A stretch of DNA of 45,223 nt from Candidatus Bipolaricaulota bacterium (GTDB taxonomy: Bacteria > Bipolaricaulota > Bipolaricaulia > UBA7950 > UBA9294), in the NCBI GenBank assembly GCA_018817505.1, contig JAHITR010000230.1:1-45223 (forward strand), in the 5' to 3' direction. Numbering within the stretch: the first letter of the stretch is position 1; every line of letters begins with the position of its first letter. Position numbers and translations under genes: made by a program. Positions 32,923 through 40,741 of the stretch are shown piece after piece. Under the pieces are notes generated by a model. That model was not told the DNA's origin. It saw only the letters and a list, made by a program, of their open reading frames with translations, and ran no database searches.

Positions 32923-34601
32923 GCGTCCACCTCCGAATGATCGCCAGCAAGTTCAGCGAGGATGGACGCTGCATCTATGGGCATCCCATCATAGCGCTCA
33001 ATCTTGCCTACGAGTTGAATATCGCCTTCTGCTTGAAGCAATCGGGCAAACTGGCCAGTCGCGTTGCCTTCGATAGTCCAGTACTTCACCTCGGCCGGTA
33101 GAGAGAGCTGGGGTAGCGGCCAAACGGTCGTGAAGTGCAAGGAGCCAACACGTTGGCCCATGCCACGAAGTCGATCCACCGCTTCGACAACCGCGCCCCG
33201 AGACGACCCCCAGCTGATGAGAACGGTTTCTGCATCGTCCGTGCGGTAGTCATCGGGGGGTGGAATTTCTCGCTTGAGTCTGCGCATTTTCTCTAGTCGC
33301 TTCTCGACCATAGCCGGACGAACGAACTCCAGATCTTCGGTGATGTGGCCTTCTTCCGTATGTTCGTCGGAGTCAATTCGCACGAGATGCTCGGATTGGC
33401 CCAATGCCAAGCGAGGGGAAATCCCGTCTTCAGTCAACGCGTAGCGCTGATAGGCGCCACTTTCCGAGGGGTCGGCCAGGCCTGATGGCACAGGCGTCTG
33501 CGGAATTGAGATGTCCATCACGCTGAAATGGCTGTCCGCAAGAAATTGGTCGGATAGCACGAGAACGGGAGTCTGAAATCGCTCAGCCCAATCAAACGCT
33601 CGATAGATTGCATCGATTGCGTCTTTGGGATCCGATGGCGCAAGAACCGCGCGTGGGAATTCCCCGTGGCCTCCATGAATCGCGAAGTTGAGGTCCTCCT
33701 GTGCCGTGCGCGTGGGCAATCCGGTCGCAGGTCCGGGGCGCTGGGCAACCACGACAACCAGCGGAGTTTCGGTCATGCCAGCAAGGCTGATGCCTTCAGT
33801 CATCAGAGCAAAGCCGCCTCCCGATGTGGCCGTCATGGCTCGTGCACCAGCAGCTGATGCCGCCAGCGACATATTGATGGCAGCAATCTCATCCTCAGCC
33901 TGTTCCACAAACACGCCCAATTCAGGATCCTTGGCGAAGGTGGTCATGATTCCGGTGGCGGGGGACATGGGATAAGCAGCCATGAATCGACAGCCCGCGG
34001 CGACCGCAGCTAGCGCGATGGCATCATGCACAGAGATGAACGAATGTGCGCTCGACGAAGAGTCCAAAACAATGGTAGAAGACGCATCGAGAGAGGGTAA
34101 AACGTGCTTGTATCCCAACGCGAGTGCATCGACATTCAGGCGTAGCACTTCTTCGGTGAGCCGGGAAAACCGCTCACATAGTGTATCTGCGAGCAACTCT
34201 TGGGAGATCCCGAGCACGGCCCCCAAACAGCCAGCGGCAATTGAATTGGCGTACAACAGCGAGCTGAACTGCTCTTTAGCAAGTGCCTGGAAGGGAACCC
34301 TGATCCCCTCGCCACCCGGAGACAATTCGCCTAATACTAAGCAGTTCGAGCTCGCTGTGTCTTGGTAGTGTGCCGCAGCTGTCGAATTCAATGCAAGAAT
34401 GACATCAGCATCATGCCGCGGCGCGTTCGGTCCTGATGCCCGGATGCGATAGGAGCTGTTGCCACCCCGAATTCGGGATTCGTATTCCTTCGATGTGAAG
34501 ACGCTGACTCCAGATCGCAGCAAGGCACGCGCAACGACATCGCCAACGGTTTGTATGCCTTCTCCAGCGGATCCGACAATGAAGATACTTCGATCTTTCA
34601 C
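32919..34601 (-). CDS. 2-oxoacid:ferredoxin oxidoreductase, fused gamma-alpha subunit
   Basis: A 560-residue subunit. The N-terminal gamma domain (about 1-175) starts IFIVGSAGEGIQTVGDVV with SRIRGGNSSYRI. The alpha domain (about 190-560) has the Pyr-type TPP part (ALAAVAAGCRFMAAYPMSPATG, EQAEDEIAAINMSLAASAAG in parts) and the C-terminal TVWPLPQLSL region. The start is GTG at 34601 with GGGGAG 4 nt upstream, overlapping the end region of the flavodiiron gene; an extension to 34652 would run 50 nt into that gene. The gamma-alpha fusion is the usual archaeal/anaerobe KorA arrangement. Confidence 0.93.
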   Translation of the reverse strand: MKDRSIFIVGSAGEGIQTVGDVVARALLRSGVSVFTSKEYESRIRGGNSSYRIRASGPNAPRHDADVILALNSTAAAHYQDTASSNCLVLGELSPGGEGIRVPFQALAKEQFSSLLYANSIAAGCLGAVLGISQELLADTLCERFSRLTEEVLRLNVDALALGYKHVLPSLDASSTIVLDSSSSAHSFISVHDAIALAAVAAGCRFMAAYPMSPATGIMTTFAKDPELGVFVEQAEDEIAAINMSLAASAAGARAMTATSGGGFALMTEGISLAGMTETPLVVVVAQRPGPATGLPTRTAQEDLNFAIHGGHGEFPRAVLAPSDPKDAIDAIYRAFDWAERFQTPVLVLSDQFLADSHFSVMDISIPQTPVPSGLADPSESGAYQRYALTEDGISPRLALGQSEHLVRIDSDEHTEEGHITEDLEFVRPAMVEKRLEKMRRLKREIPPPDDYRTDDAETVLISWGSSRGAVVEAVDRLRGMGQRVGSLHFTTVWPLPQLSLPAEVKYWTIEGNATGQFARLLQAEGDIQLVGKIERYDGMPIDAASILAELAGDHSEVDA

Positions 34602-34602
34602 G

Positions 34603-35784
34603 TTACTCCCCTGATTCGAGTCCTTTATGTCGGGAGGCAACCTCGTCGGCAAGCCGATTGAGTTGCGCGTAGGTCTCTTGAGTTGGCGCGCCCTTGGCGA
34701 ACACCGGATCCAACCAGGTTACTTTGAGCTGCTCGCAAAGCTGTTGGGTCTTCTCTGCTGCCTTTCCCGCCCAGCCATACGACCCGATGACGGCAGCATT
34801 TTGGAGCTTGGGACGCAGTGCCGCAGTGAGATAGGCGGCAAGCACGATACTGGGATGAGGACCGACCAACACGGTGGGCGTGCCGAAGATGACCGTCGCT
34901 GCGTCGACTAAGTGGATCGCGTATTCACCGAGATCCGTCTTTGACATATGGAACGAATGGACGTGAACCCCGCGATCATTGAGAGCCTCGATCAGATAAT
35001 CCACCATCAAAGCCGTCGACTCGTGCATCGAAGTGAATGGAATCAGCGCTAGATTCTTTGGCGCATCGTGTACCCAGTGTGAGTAGGCGTCGAGAATCCA
35101 TCCGGGGTTGTTGTGTACGGGGCCATGGCTGGGAGCGATCATCTCGATATCGAACGAAGACAGCTTCTCTAGATGCCCTTTGATCAAATGAGCAAAAGGC
35201 ATCATGATTTCTGCGTAGTAGCGCTTAGCTGCCTCACAGACGTGTGAGCCATCGCCTGAAAACAGCTCATCAGTTGCCAGATGGGAGCCGAACAAGTCGC
35301 ATGTGAACAGGAGTTTCTCTTCCTTCAGATAGGTGAGCATCGTCTCCGGCCAATGAACCCACGGGGCATGAATAAACTCAAACGTGCGGTCGCCCAGCGA
35401 GAGGGACTCCCTGTCTTCGACAGCGTGAATGCGGGCTTCAGGGATCCCGAGATGGTCGGCGATCATAGTTTTAGCCTTGGGGCTGGAGATGATCTGGATG
35501 TCGGGGTACTTGTCGAGGACAAGCGGTGCCGATCCAGAATGGTCCTGCTCGACGTGTTGGATGATAAGGTAGTCAAGGGTTTCGACGGCTTCGAGCTGGG
35601 CCAGCAGGGTCTCCGACTTGGCAGGGTCAGCTGTATCGATCAACGCTGTTTTTTCGCTACCACGAACGAGATACGAATTGTAGCTTGTGCCATTGGGAAG
35701 GGGAATGAGTTCATCAAACAGCCTTCGATCCCAATCGATGGCGCCTACCCAAGAAACTCCTGGTCTGATTTCTCTAGCTTTCAA
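34603..35784 (-). CDS. Flavodiiron protein (FprA, oxygen/NO reductase)
   Basis: A 393-residue two-domain enzyme. The metallo-beta-lactamase diiron domain (1-245) carries His77-x-Glu79-x-Asp81-His82, His144, Asp163 and His220, all expected ligands. The flavodoxin-like FMN domain (about 250-390) includes TSMHESTALMVDYL and GSYGWAGKAAEKT. It reduces O2 to water (or NO to N2O) with electrons from rubredoxin. The start is TTG at 35784 with AAGGAGG 6 nt upstream. The rubredoxin and flavoredoxin genes directly upstream are the expected electron donors. Confidence 0.95.
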   Translation of the reverse strand: MKAREIRPGVSWVGAIDWDRRLFDELIPLPNGTSYNSYLVRGSEKTALIDTADPAKSETLLAQLEAVETLDYLIIQHVEQDHSGSAPLVLDKYPDIQIISSPKAKTMIADHLGIPEARIHAVEDRESLSLGDRTFEFIHAPWVHWPETMLTYLKEEKLLFTCDLFGSHLATDELFSGDGSHVCEAAKRYYAEIMMPFAHLIKGHLEKLSSFDIEMIAPSHGPVHNNPGWILDAYSHWVHDAPKNLALIPFTSMHESTALMVDYLIEALNDRGVHVHSFHMSKTDLGEYAIHLVDAATVIFGTPTVLVGPHPSIVLAAYLTAALRPKLQNAAVIGSYGWAGKAAEKTQQLCEQLKVTWLDPVFAKGAPTQETYAQLNRLADEVASRHKGLESGE

Positions 35785-35923
35785 GACATCCTCCTTCGAT
35801 CCAACTCAAAACCTTCCATCGTCCGCCAGCTAGACAGCGCACAGAGAATCGGCTGCTCCAGAAGGAACGCACAGTGTTCACGGATCCATCAATCACTCGC
35901 GAATCCAACTCTCTGCGACCAGG

Positions 35924-35946
35924 AAAAAGCACACCCATTGGCGCTT
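35924..35946 (-). terminator. Possible attenuator between rubredoxin and the flavodiiron gene
   Basis: On the minus strand an imperfect stem (AAAGC/GCTTT plus inner pairs) is followed by a five-T run. It would reduce but perhaps not stop transcription into the flavodiiron gene. Confidence 0.4.
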
Positions 35947-35967
35947 TCTCCCATGAGCTCTTGGGGC

Positions 35968-36126
35968 TCACACCTTCTCGAAGAATTCCTTCGCGACGCC
36001 ACATTCGGGGCAAACCCAATCTGCTGGCAGGCTCTCAAAGGCCGTTCCCGCAGCGATTCCGTTGGCTGTATCTCCAACTGCCGGATCATAGACATATCCG
36101 CATACGGTGCATACCCATTTATCCAT
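35968..36126 (-). CDS. Rubredoxin
   Basis: A 52-residue Fe(Cys)4 electron carrier with both canonical knuckles: [16 protein letters not shown] and [14 protein letters not shown]. Length and spacing are standard. SD AAAGGAG lies 8 nt before the ATG, 3 nt after the flavoredoxin stop. It is the expected donor to the flavodiiron protein and to rubrerythrin. Confidence 0.97.
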   Translation of the reverse strand: MDKWVCTVCGYVYDPAVGDTANGIAAGTAFESLPADWVCPECGVAKEFFEKV

Positions 36127-36129
36127 TGA

Positions 36130-36648
36130 TTAGCTCCTTTCCTTGCGCAATGTATTGCGATACTCATTGTAGGTCAGTGGTTCACCTTGCCCTCTCGATC
36201 CGGCGCGATCGACATCGGCGACAAACAGTGAATGCGTTCCCAAGTCGACGGTCATCTCCCGGATGACGGTGCAGTCATAGACTGCCACTGCGTCGAGCAA
36301 GAACGGAATTCCCTGTTCAGTTAAACCATGCTTGAATCCCTCGAATTTATCTACATCTCGCCCTGATTGGAATCCAAATCGCCGCACGATGTCGCCGCAA
36401 GCCGCATTGCCTCGATCCAGCACGCTGATGCAGAACTGGCCCGACTCGAGGATCATCTCGTGCGTCAACGATTTTTTCCCAACGCCAAGTGACACGCGGG
36501 GCGGGGCATTGGTGACCTGCATCAACGCATCGAGACACTGTCCATTGATCTTCTCTCCTGCCTTGGTCGTTAGGATGTACAGCCCGTGCGTAACTTGAAA
36601 CAGAGCGACATTGATCGGTCCAGGCTCAGTGACGTAGGTGAATGGCAT
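36130..36648 (-). CDS. Flavin reductase-like protein (flavoredoxin)
   Basis: A 172-residue FMN-binding split-barrel protein. THGLYILTTKAGEKINGQCL, QVTNAPPRVSLGVGKKSLTH and SGQFCISVL follow the flavin reductase/flavoredoxin pattern. In clostridia the same domain is fused to rubredoxin (HRB) and passes NAD(P)H-derived electrons to flavodiiron protein; here it directly precedes a separate rubredoxin gene. ATG 36648 has AAGGA 5 nt upstream; a longer frame to 36756 runs into the ferritin gene and lacks a signal. Confidence 0.9.
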   Translation of the reverse strand: MPFTYVTEPGPINVALFQVTHGLYILTTKAGEKINGQCLDALMQVTNAPPRVSLGVGKKSLTHEMILESGQFCISVLDRGNAACGDIVRRFGFQSGRDVDKFEGFKHGLTEQGIPFLLDAVAVYDCTVIREMTVDLGTHSLFVADVDRAGSRGQGEPLTYNEYRNTLRKERS

Positions 36649-36658
36649 AGGTTCCTTT

Positions 36659-37177
36659 CTATACTTCTTGCGGTGGAAGAATGGGGCCGGCAACGCGCGT
36701 GCCGAGCTCGCGATCCGCCATGAGAAGGCCATGTCCTGAGTCGCCGATAAGTTCAAGCATGTCGATCACTGTGGACACGTTAGCCTCTTCCTCAACCTGC
36801 TCTGTCACGAACCACTGCAACATGATGGCCGCGGCGCGATCATTCTCTTCATCCGCCATCTTAGCAAGATCGTTGATCTTGCTGGTGATGAACTCTTCGT
36901 GTTGGAGAGCTGCCTTGAATGCAGCAAGAGGTGATTCCCAGACAGTTTGAGGTTTCTCCAATGCCTGCAATTCGATGCGTCCACCTCGATCATTGATGTG
37001 ATTGAAGAATCGGAGCGCGTGCGCGAACTCCTCTTGCGCCTGTGCCTTCATCCACTGTGCCATGCCGTCCAAGCTCTTGGAGTGGAAAAAGGCGGCCATG
37101 GAGAAATACAGGTAGGCAGAAAACGTCTCGTGCTTAATCTGTTCGTTCATGACGTCCTGAATTCGTTGACCAATCAT
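36659..37177 (-). CDS. ftn: Ferritin (bacterial FtnA type)
   Basis: A 172-residue non-haem ferritin forming 24-mer iron-storage shells. Ferroxidase residues Glu17, Glu50, His53 and Glu94 sit at the same positions as in E. coli FtnA, with a Gln/Glu set in WFVTEQVEEE. AAAGGAG lies 5 nt before the ATG. It stores Fe(II) and so limits Fenton chemistry, fitting its place between rubrerythrin and flavoredoxin. Confidence 0.96.
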   Translation of the reverse strand: MIGQRIQDVMNEQIKHETFSAYLYFSMAAFFHSKSLDGMAQWMKAQAQEEFAHALRFFNHINDRGGRIELQALEKPQTVWESPLAAFKAALQHEEFITSKINDLAKMADEENDRAAAIMLQWFVTEQVEEEANVSTVIDMLELIGDSGHGLLMADRELGTRVAGPILPPQEV

Positions 37178-37350
37178 TTGTCTCCTTTAAGCCTCTTCAT
37201 CAGAAGCTTGTGATCTGACTCTGTAGTCGTCCACGCAGGGCCCCAACCCATGAGAAGAGGTCCCAGCCTTTAGGGGCGTGATCCCATTAACGTCTTTTCT
37301 TGCCATCGAGCCAAACAGCGGGCGCTTCCATTGAAAAAAGCGCGGGGTGT

Positions 37351-37923
37351 CTACCAGTTCTCTCCGAGCAACTCGAAATGGGCCTGTTCGTGGGCACATG
37401 CTGGGCACAGACCTGGGGCAGCTGTTCCTTCGTGCAGGTATCCGCAGTTGCGGCAGCGCCAGACCACTTTCTCTGACTTGGCGAACACGGTCTTGCTTTC
37501 GATGTTCTTGGCTAATCCGAGATAGCGCGCTTCATGCTGCTTCTCTGCGACGGCAATGGCTGTGAAGACAGCGGCAATCTCCGGGAAGCCCTCGGTTTTT
37601 GCGACTTGAGCAAAACCGGGATACATCGTTGTCCACTCGTAGTGCTCGCCGCCTGCGCTTGCCTTCAGGTTCTCCAGTGTTGATCCGATAATGCCTGCGG
37701 GAAAAGCGGCGGTAATCGAGACTTCGCCACCCTGCAGGAATTTGAACAGCCGTTTGGCATGTTCCCTTTCCTGATCAGCCGTCTCCTCAAAGATGGCCTG
37801 CATCTGAACATACCCGTCCTTCTTGGCCTGTGATGCGAAGTAGGTGTAGCGGTTGCGGGCTTGGGACTCTCCAGCGAAGGCAGTCAATAGGTTCTTCTCG
37901 GTTTGCGTTCCCTTAAGATTCAT
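37351..37923 (-). CDS. rbr: Rubrerythrin
   Basis: A 190-residue peroxidase. The N-terminal four-helix diiron domain has [22 protein letters not shown] and [11 protein letters not shown]; the C-terminal rubredoxin-like domain has CRNCGY and [12 protein letters not shown]. It reduces H2O2 with rubredoxin as donor. AAGGAGG lies 11 nt upstream of the ATG, 27 nt after fpg. The 173 nt between rbr and ftn have only a weak hairpin (GCGCTT/AAGCGC) and no clear promoter. Confidence 0.97.
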   Translation of the reverse strand: MNLKGTQTEKNLLTAFAGESQARNRYTYFASQAKKDGYVQMQAIFEETADQEREHAKRLFKFLQGGEVSITAAFPAGIIGSTLENLKASAGGEHYEWTTMYPGFAQVAKTEGFPEIAAVFTAIAVAEKQHEARYLGLAKNIESKTVFAKSEKVVWRCRNCGYLHEGTAAPGLCPACAHEQAHFELLGENW

Positions 37924-37950
37924 GGTGTGTTGTTCCTCCTTGGGTGTCTT

Positions 37951-38745
37951 CTACGTTTGACATTCCCGGCAATAGTAGGTTGAGCGACCGCCCTGTTTAA
38001 TGCGGACGATCTGGTTTCCACAACGTTCGCAAGACTCAGTTTCACGCCCATAGACGGACAAGCGATTTTGAAACTCACCTTGCTCTCCGACAGACGGATG
38101 ATAGTCGGACACGCTGTGGCCAAGCGTGGTCCCTTGTCCCTGGATAGCATCATTGAGAACCGATCCGATGCTCCTGTGAAGTCGAGCAATTTCGTCCCGT
38201 TCTAGCGTTGATGAGGCTCTTTCCGGAGAGATTCCAGAACGCCACAGGGCCTCTGAGGCATAGATGTTGCCAATGCCGGCGATCCTTCGCTGATCCAGAA
38301 GAAAGGGCTTGATGGGCGAGCGCGATCTTGCTGTCATCTGGGCCAGTGCCTCGCTCGTGAACGCGGTACTCAAGGGCTCGACGCCCAATTGAGGGTTAAA
38401 GCCCTTTGGATAGAGGATGACCGTGCCCAATCGTCGCGGGTTGATGAAATAAACGCGTTCGCCTGAATCTAAATGAAGGATCATCCGCGTGTATCGTGTC
38501 TCCTCGGTACTACGCTGCAGGCGCAGCCGCCCCGACATGCGAAGGTGGATGACAAGATCTCCGGCGGTACCAAGCCCGATGACGATGTGCTTGCCGCGGC
38601 GGTCGACAGACGAGATTCTCGCTTCGGAAAGCTTGGATTCATCCAAATTGAGTCGCTGGTCGAGCACTTCGGCGCGGCGGATCAAGGTACCCACAATCGG
38701 CTGCAAGCAGCGGACGAAGACTTCGACTTCAGGAAGCTCAGGCAT
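37951..38745 (-). CDS. mutM: Formamidopyrimidine-DNA glycosylase
   Basis: A 264-residue base-excision enzyme (Fpg) that removes 8-oxoguanine. The mature N-terminus PELPEVE provides the catalytic Pro1 and Glu2 (start fixed at 38745 for this reason). HLRMSGRL, RIAGIGNIYASEALWRSGI, and a C-terminal zinc finger with four Cys (CERCG, YYCREC) are present. It overlaps the end of perR by 8 nt, so its expression is tied to peroxide sensing. Confidence 0.97.
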   Translation of the reverse strand: MPELPEVEVFVRCLQPIVGTLIRRAEVLDQRLNLDESKLSEARISSVDRRGKHIVIGLGTAGDLVIHLRMSGRLRLQRSTEETRYTRMILHLDSGERVYFINPRRLGTVILYPKGFNPQLGVEPLSTAFTSEALAQMTARSRSPIKPFLLDQRRIAGIGNIYASEALWRSGISPERASSTLERDEIARLHRSIGSVLNDAIQGQGTTLGHSVSDYHPSVGEQGEFQNRLSVYGRETESCERCGNQIVRIKQGGRSTYYCRECQT

Positions 38746-39325
38746 CGGGTGATTCACCCCCTTCTTCAGATGATGAGTCACTTAGAGAAAGCGTCTTTGA
38801 CACGTTCTCCTTGTCGCTCTTCGTCGGGGACGTAGAAGCATTCGGCGGCAGCGAACGCGCTTGCTTTCTTTTGGTGGACGCTTTCGACGAGTCTTTCAAC
38901 ATTCTCTTCTCGGCGTCCGCCTGCAGGCATGCTCTGCAAACGCCGTAGGCGTAGGTGCGAACGGACTCCACGCGATGGCCGTGCACGTTGTCATTTAAAG
39001 TGAGATCCTTGTCCATCACAACGTCATAGACCGTGCAGCACAACCTACAGCGGAAGTGGGCGTGAGGTCCAAGGTCAGCGTCGTAGCGCGCGACTGCAGG
39101 ATCAACAGTGATGCGAAGGATGAGACCCACACGAGCCAACGCCTCCAGCGTATTGTAGACCGTGGCCCGGGAAACTGACGGGAACGTCTCACGCACCGCC
39201 AGAAGGACTTGATCTGCTGTGGGATGCACCGTCGTCTTTTCCAAGCAGTCGAGGATCGCCAACCGCTGAATGGTCGGGGTCAGCCCCGATTCTCGAAGTC
39301 TGTTTGAACGGTCCAAGGGTAGCAT
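38738..39325 (-). CDS. perR: Fur-family peroxide sensor PerR with C-terminal extension
   Basis: A 195-residue repressor. The winged helix has HPTADQVL and SRATVYNTLEAL. Regulatory metal ligands His34, Asp82, His88, His90 and Asp101 match the PerR set, where Asp rather than Glu at the last position favours Fe-based peroxide sensing. Structural zinc is bound by Cys93, Cys96, Cys130 and Cys133. Normal PerR proteins end near residue 145; here ~50 extra Ser/Lys/Glu-rich residues follow. A dyad between its own -35 and -10 indicates autorepression. It is the first of twelve same-strand oxygen-defence genes. Confidence 0.9.
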   Translation of the reverse strand: MLPLDRSNRLRESGLTPTIQRLAILDCLEKTTVHPTADQVLLAVRETFPSVSRATVYNTLEALARVGLILRITVDPAVARYDADLGPHAHFRCRLCCTVYDVVMDKDLTLNDNVHGHRVESVRTYAYGVCRACLQADAEKRMLKDSSKASTKRKQARSLPPNASTSPTKSDKENVSKTLSLSDSSSEEGGESPDA

Positions 39326-39334
39326 ATCAGACGA

Positions 39335-39363
39335 AGTATAACTTTAGATAATGTCTAAATCAA
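39335..39363 (-). promoter_or_regulatory. Leaderless promoter of the perR cluster
   Basis: Minus strand -35 TTGATT (39358-39363), 17-bp spacer, -10 TATACT (39335-39340), 9 nt to the ATG, with no SD. Confidence 0.75.
39343..39359. promoter_or_regulatory. PerR/Fur-type operator
   Basis: The 17-bp dyad TTTAGATAATGTCTAAA (8-1-8, one mismatch pair) fills the spacer between the -35 and -10 of perR. Size and symmetry are those of a Fur-family box, so it is the probable PerR autoregulatory site. Confidence 0.75.
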
Positions 39364-39438
39364 GAGGCCACTGAAAGTCTTAGGAAGCGAGGCCCCCCAG
39401 CCAATCGCTGTCGGCTTTCGAGAACTTCCGATTCATGA

Positions 39439-39444
39439 TATGGT
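39439..39444 (+). promoter_or_regulatory. -10 of the caspase lipoprotein gene
   Basis: TATGGT ends 6 nt before the ATG, and no SD is present. The hexamer 17 bp upstream (TTTCGA) is a weak -35. Confidence 0.4.
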
Positions 39445-39450
39445 TACGAC

Positions 39451-40596
39451 ATGAGACCGAATTTGTCGCTATCCAGGATCACCCCATTCGTAGGATTGTG
39501 TTTTGCCGTGCTGTGGTTGGGCGGATGCATGTGGATGTTCAATACGGATCCCATTGCCCGATTTACGGCCACGCCAGGAGGCGGAGCCGCCCCGTTGGAT
39601 GTTTGGTTTGATGCAACATCGTCTTCAGACGCTGATGTCGGGGATGAGCTGTCCTTTTCCTGGAATTTCGGAGATGGCGCCCAAGACGTCGGCATGACGT
39701 GCTCCCACCGATTTGCGGTACCCGGCATCTATCGAGTGCAACTCACAGTAGATGACGGTTGGGGAGGTACGGCAGGTGCTTATCTGGATGTCACCGTGAG
39801 CGAAAGCGCTCGAACCTACTACGCCATTGTGGTGGGGATCGCCAACTACTATGAAAACCCGCTGCAATACACGGATGATGATGCGTGGGCGTTTGCGAAT
39901 CGTCTGCTGCAATCTCCTAGTATGTGGGATGCGAACAACATCGTGTTGCTGCTGAATCGAGACGCGACGACCACGAATTTCGTGGCAGCAGTGAATGCGA
40001 TTTCTGCTCAAGCCACGCCGAATGACGCGTTGGTCATCTTCTACTCGGGCCACGGAAGCCAATGGGGCGACAGGGCGCCGTTTGATGAAGCCGATGGCAT
40101 GGATGAAGCCCTTTGCTTCATCGATGCAGACATGACCGACGATGGACTGGCGTCGGTGTTGCGCAACGTCTCTGTGGGGCAGTTGCTCGTACTCGTGGAT
40201 GCCTGCTACTCAGGTGGCCTCATCCGGGGGCAATCTGAAGATGCCAGCGCATCGGTGTCGATCGGTGTGGGGCTTGGCGAGGATCTAGTTCGCGATCCCG
40301 AAATAACGAAGGATCTCGGAGAGCTAGGTCGCAGTGTGGTTGTGATCTCTGCATCTGCTGACTATGAATACTCCATTGAATGGACCAACTTCGGGCATGG
40401 CGTGTTTACGTACTACTTGCTCGATGCCATGACTGGGCTGGCGGATGTTTATGGCAATCATGACGGCTTGATCTCAGCAGAGGAATGCTACGCGGTTCTG
40501 GCACCCAATGTGGTCAGTTTTACGTCATCGATCGGGCAAGTTCATCATCCGCAGATCCTTGATTCCTCCATTGGAGAGCTGATCTTCGCTAAGTAG
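39451..40596 (+). CDS. Secreted PKD-caspase (peptidase C14-like) lipoprotein
   Basis: A 381-residue protein. A signal peptide ends in lipobox LGGC (Cys26 lipidated). A PKD domain (about 35-116; FTATPGGGAAPLDVWFDA and SWNFGDG) precedes a caspase/metacaspase-fold domain (about 122-381). Catalytic His201 is in FYSGHGSQ and Cys252 in LVDACYSGG; IDADM and TDDD supply acidic pocket residues. It should be an active cysteine protease tethered outside the cell, probably with metacaspase-like basic or clostripain-like specificity. It diverges from perR and has no evident partner gene. Confidence 0.9.
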   Translation: MRPNLSLSRITPFVGLCFAVLWLGGCMWMFNTDPIARFTATPGGGAAPLDVWFDATSSSDADVGDELSFSWNFGDGAQDVGMTCSHRFAVPGIYRVQLTVDDGWGGTAGAYLDVTVSESARTYYAIVVGIANYYENPLQYTDDDAWAFANRLLQSPSMWDANNIVLLLNRDATTTNFVAAVNAISAQATPNDALVIFYSGHGSQWGDRAPFDEADGMDEALCFIDADMTDDGLASVLRNVSVGQLLVLVDACYSGGLIRGQSEDASASVSIGVGLGEDLVRDPEITKDLGELGRSVVVISASADYEYSIEWTNFGHGVFTYYLLDAMTGLADVYGNHDGLISAEECYAVLAPNVVSFTSSIGQVHHPQILDSSIGELIFAK

Positions 40597-40697
40597 TGTT
40601 TGTTGTTGAGGGGTTGGGTCTGCTCGCATCTCAGAAATCCGTCTCTTGACTGACTCTTCCCTATCAGGATCAAACTAGGCTAGGAAGTGGCTTGCCG

Positions 40698-40703
40698 TAT
40701 AAT
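40698..40703 (+). promoter_or_regulatory. -10 of the four-helix membrane protein gene
   Basis: Consensus TATAAT, about 38 nt before the start codon. The -35 is poor (TAGGCT, 16 bp upstream). Confidence 0.4.
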
Positions 40704-40741
40704 AGATTTCGTTCAGGCAGACCCTGTTGAGAGGAGGAGTG

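Noticed and set aside
35774-36019. 81-codon minus-strand frame between rubredoxin and the flavodiiron gene
   Set aside because: It begins within the rubredoxin gene in another frame and has no SD or motif.
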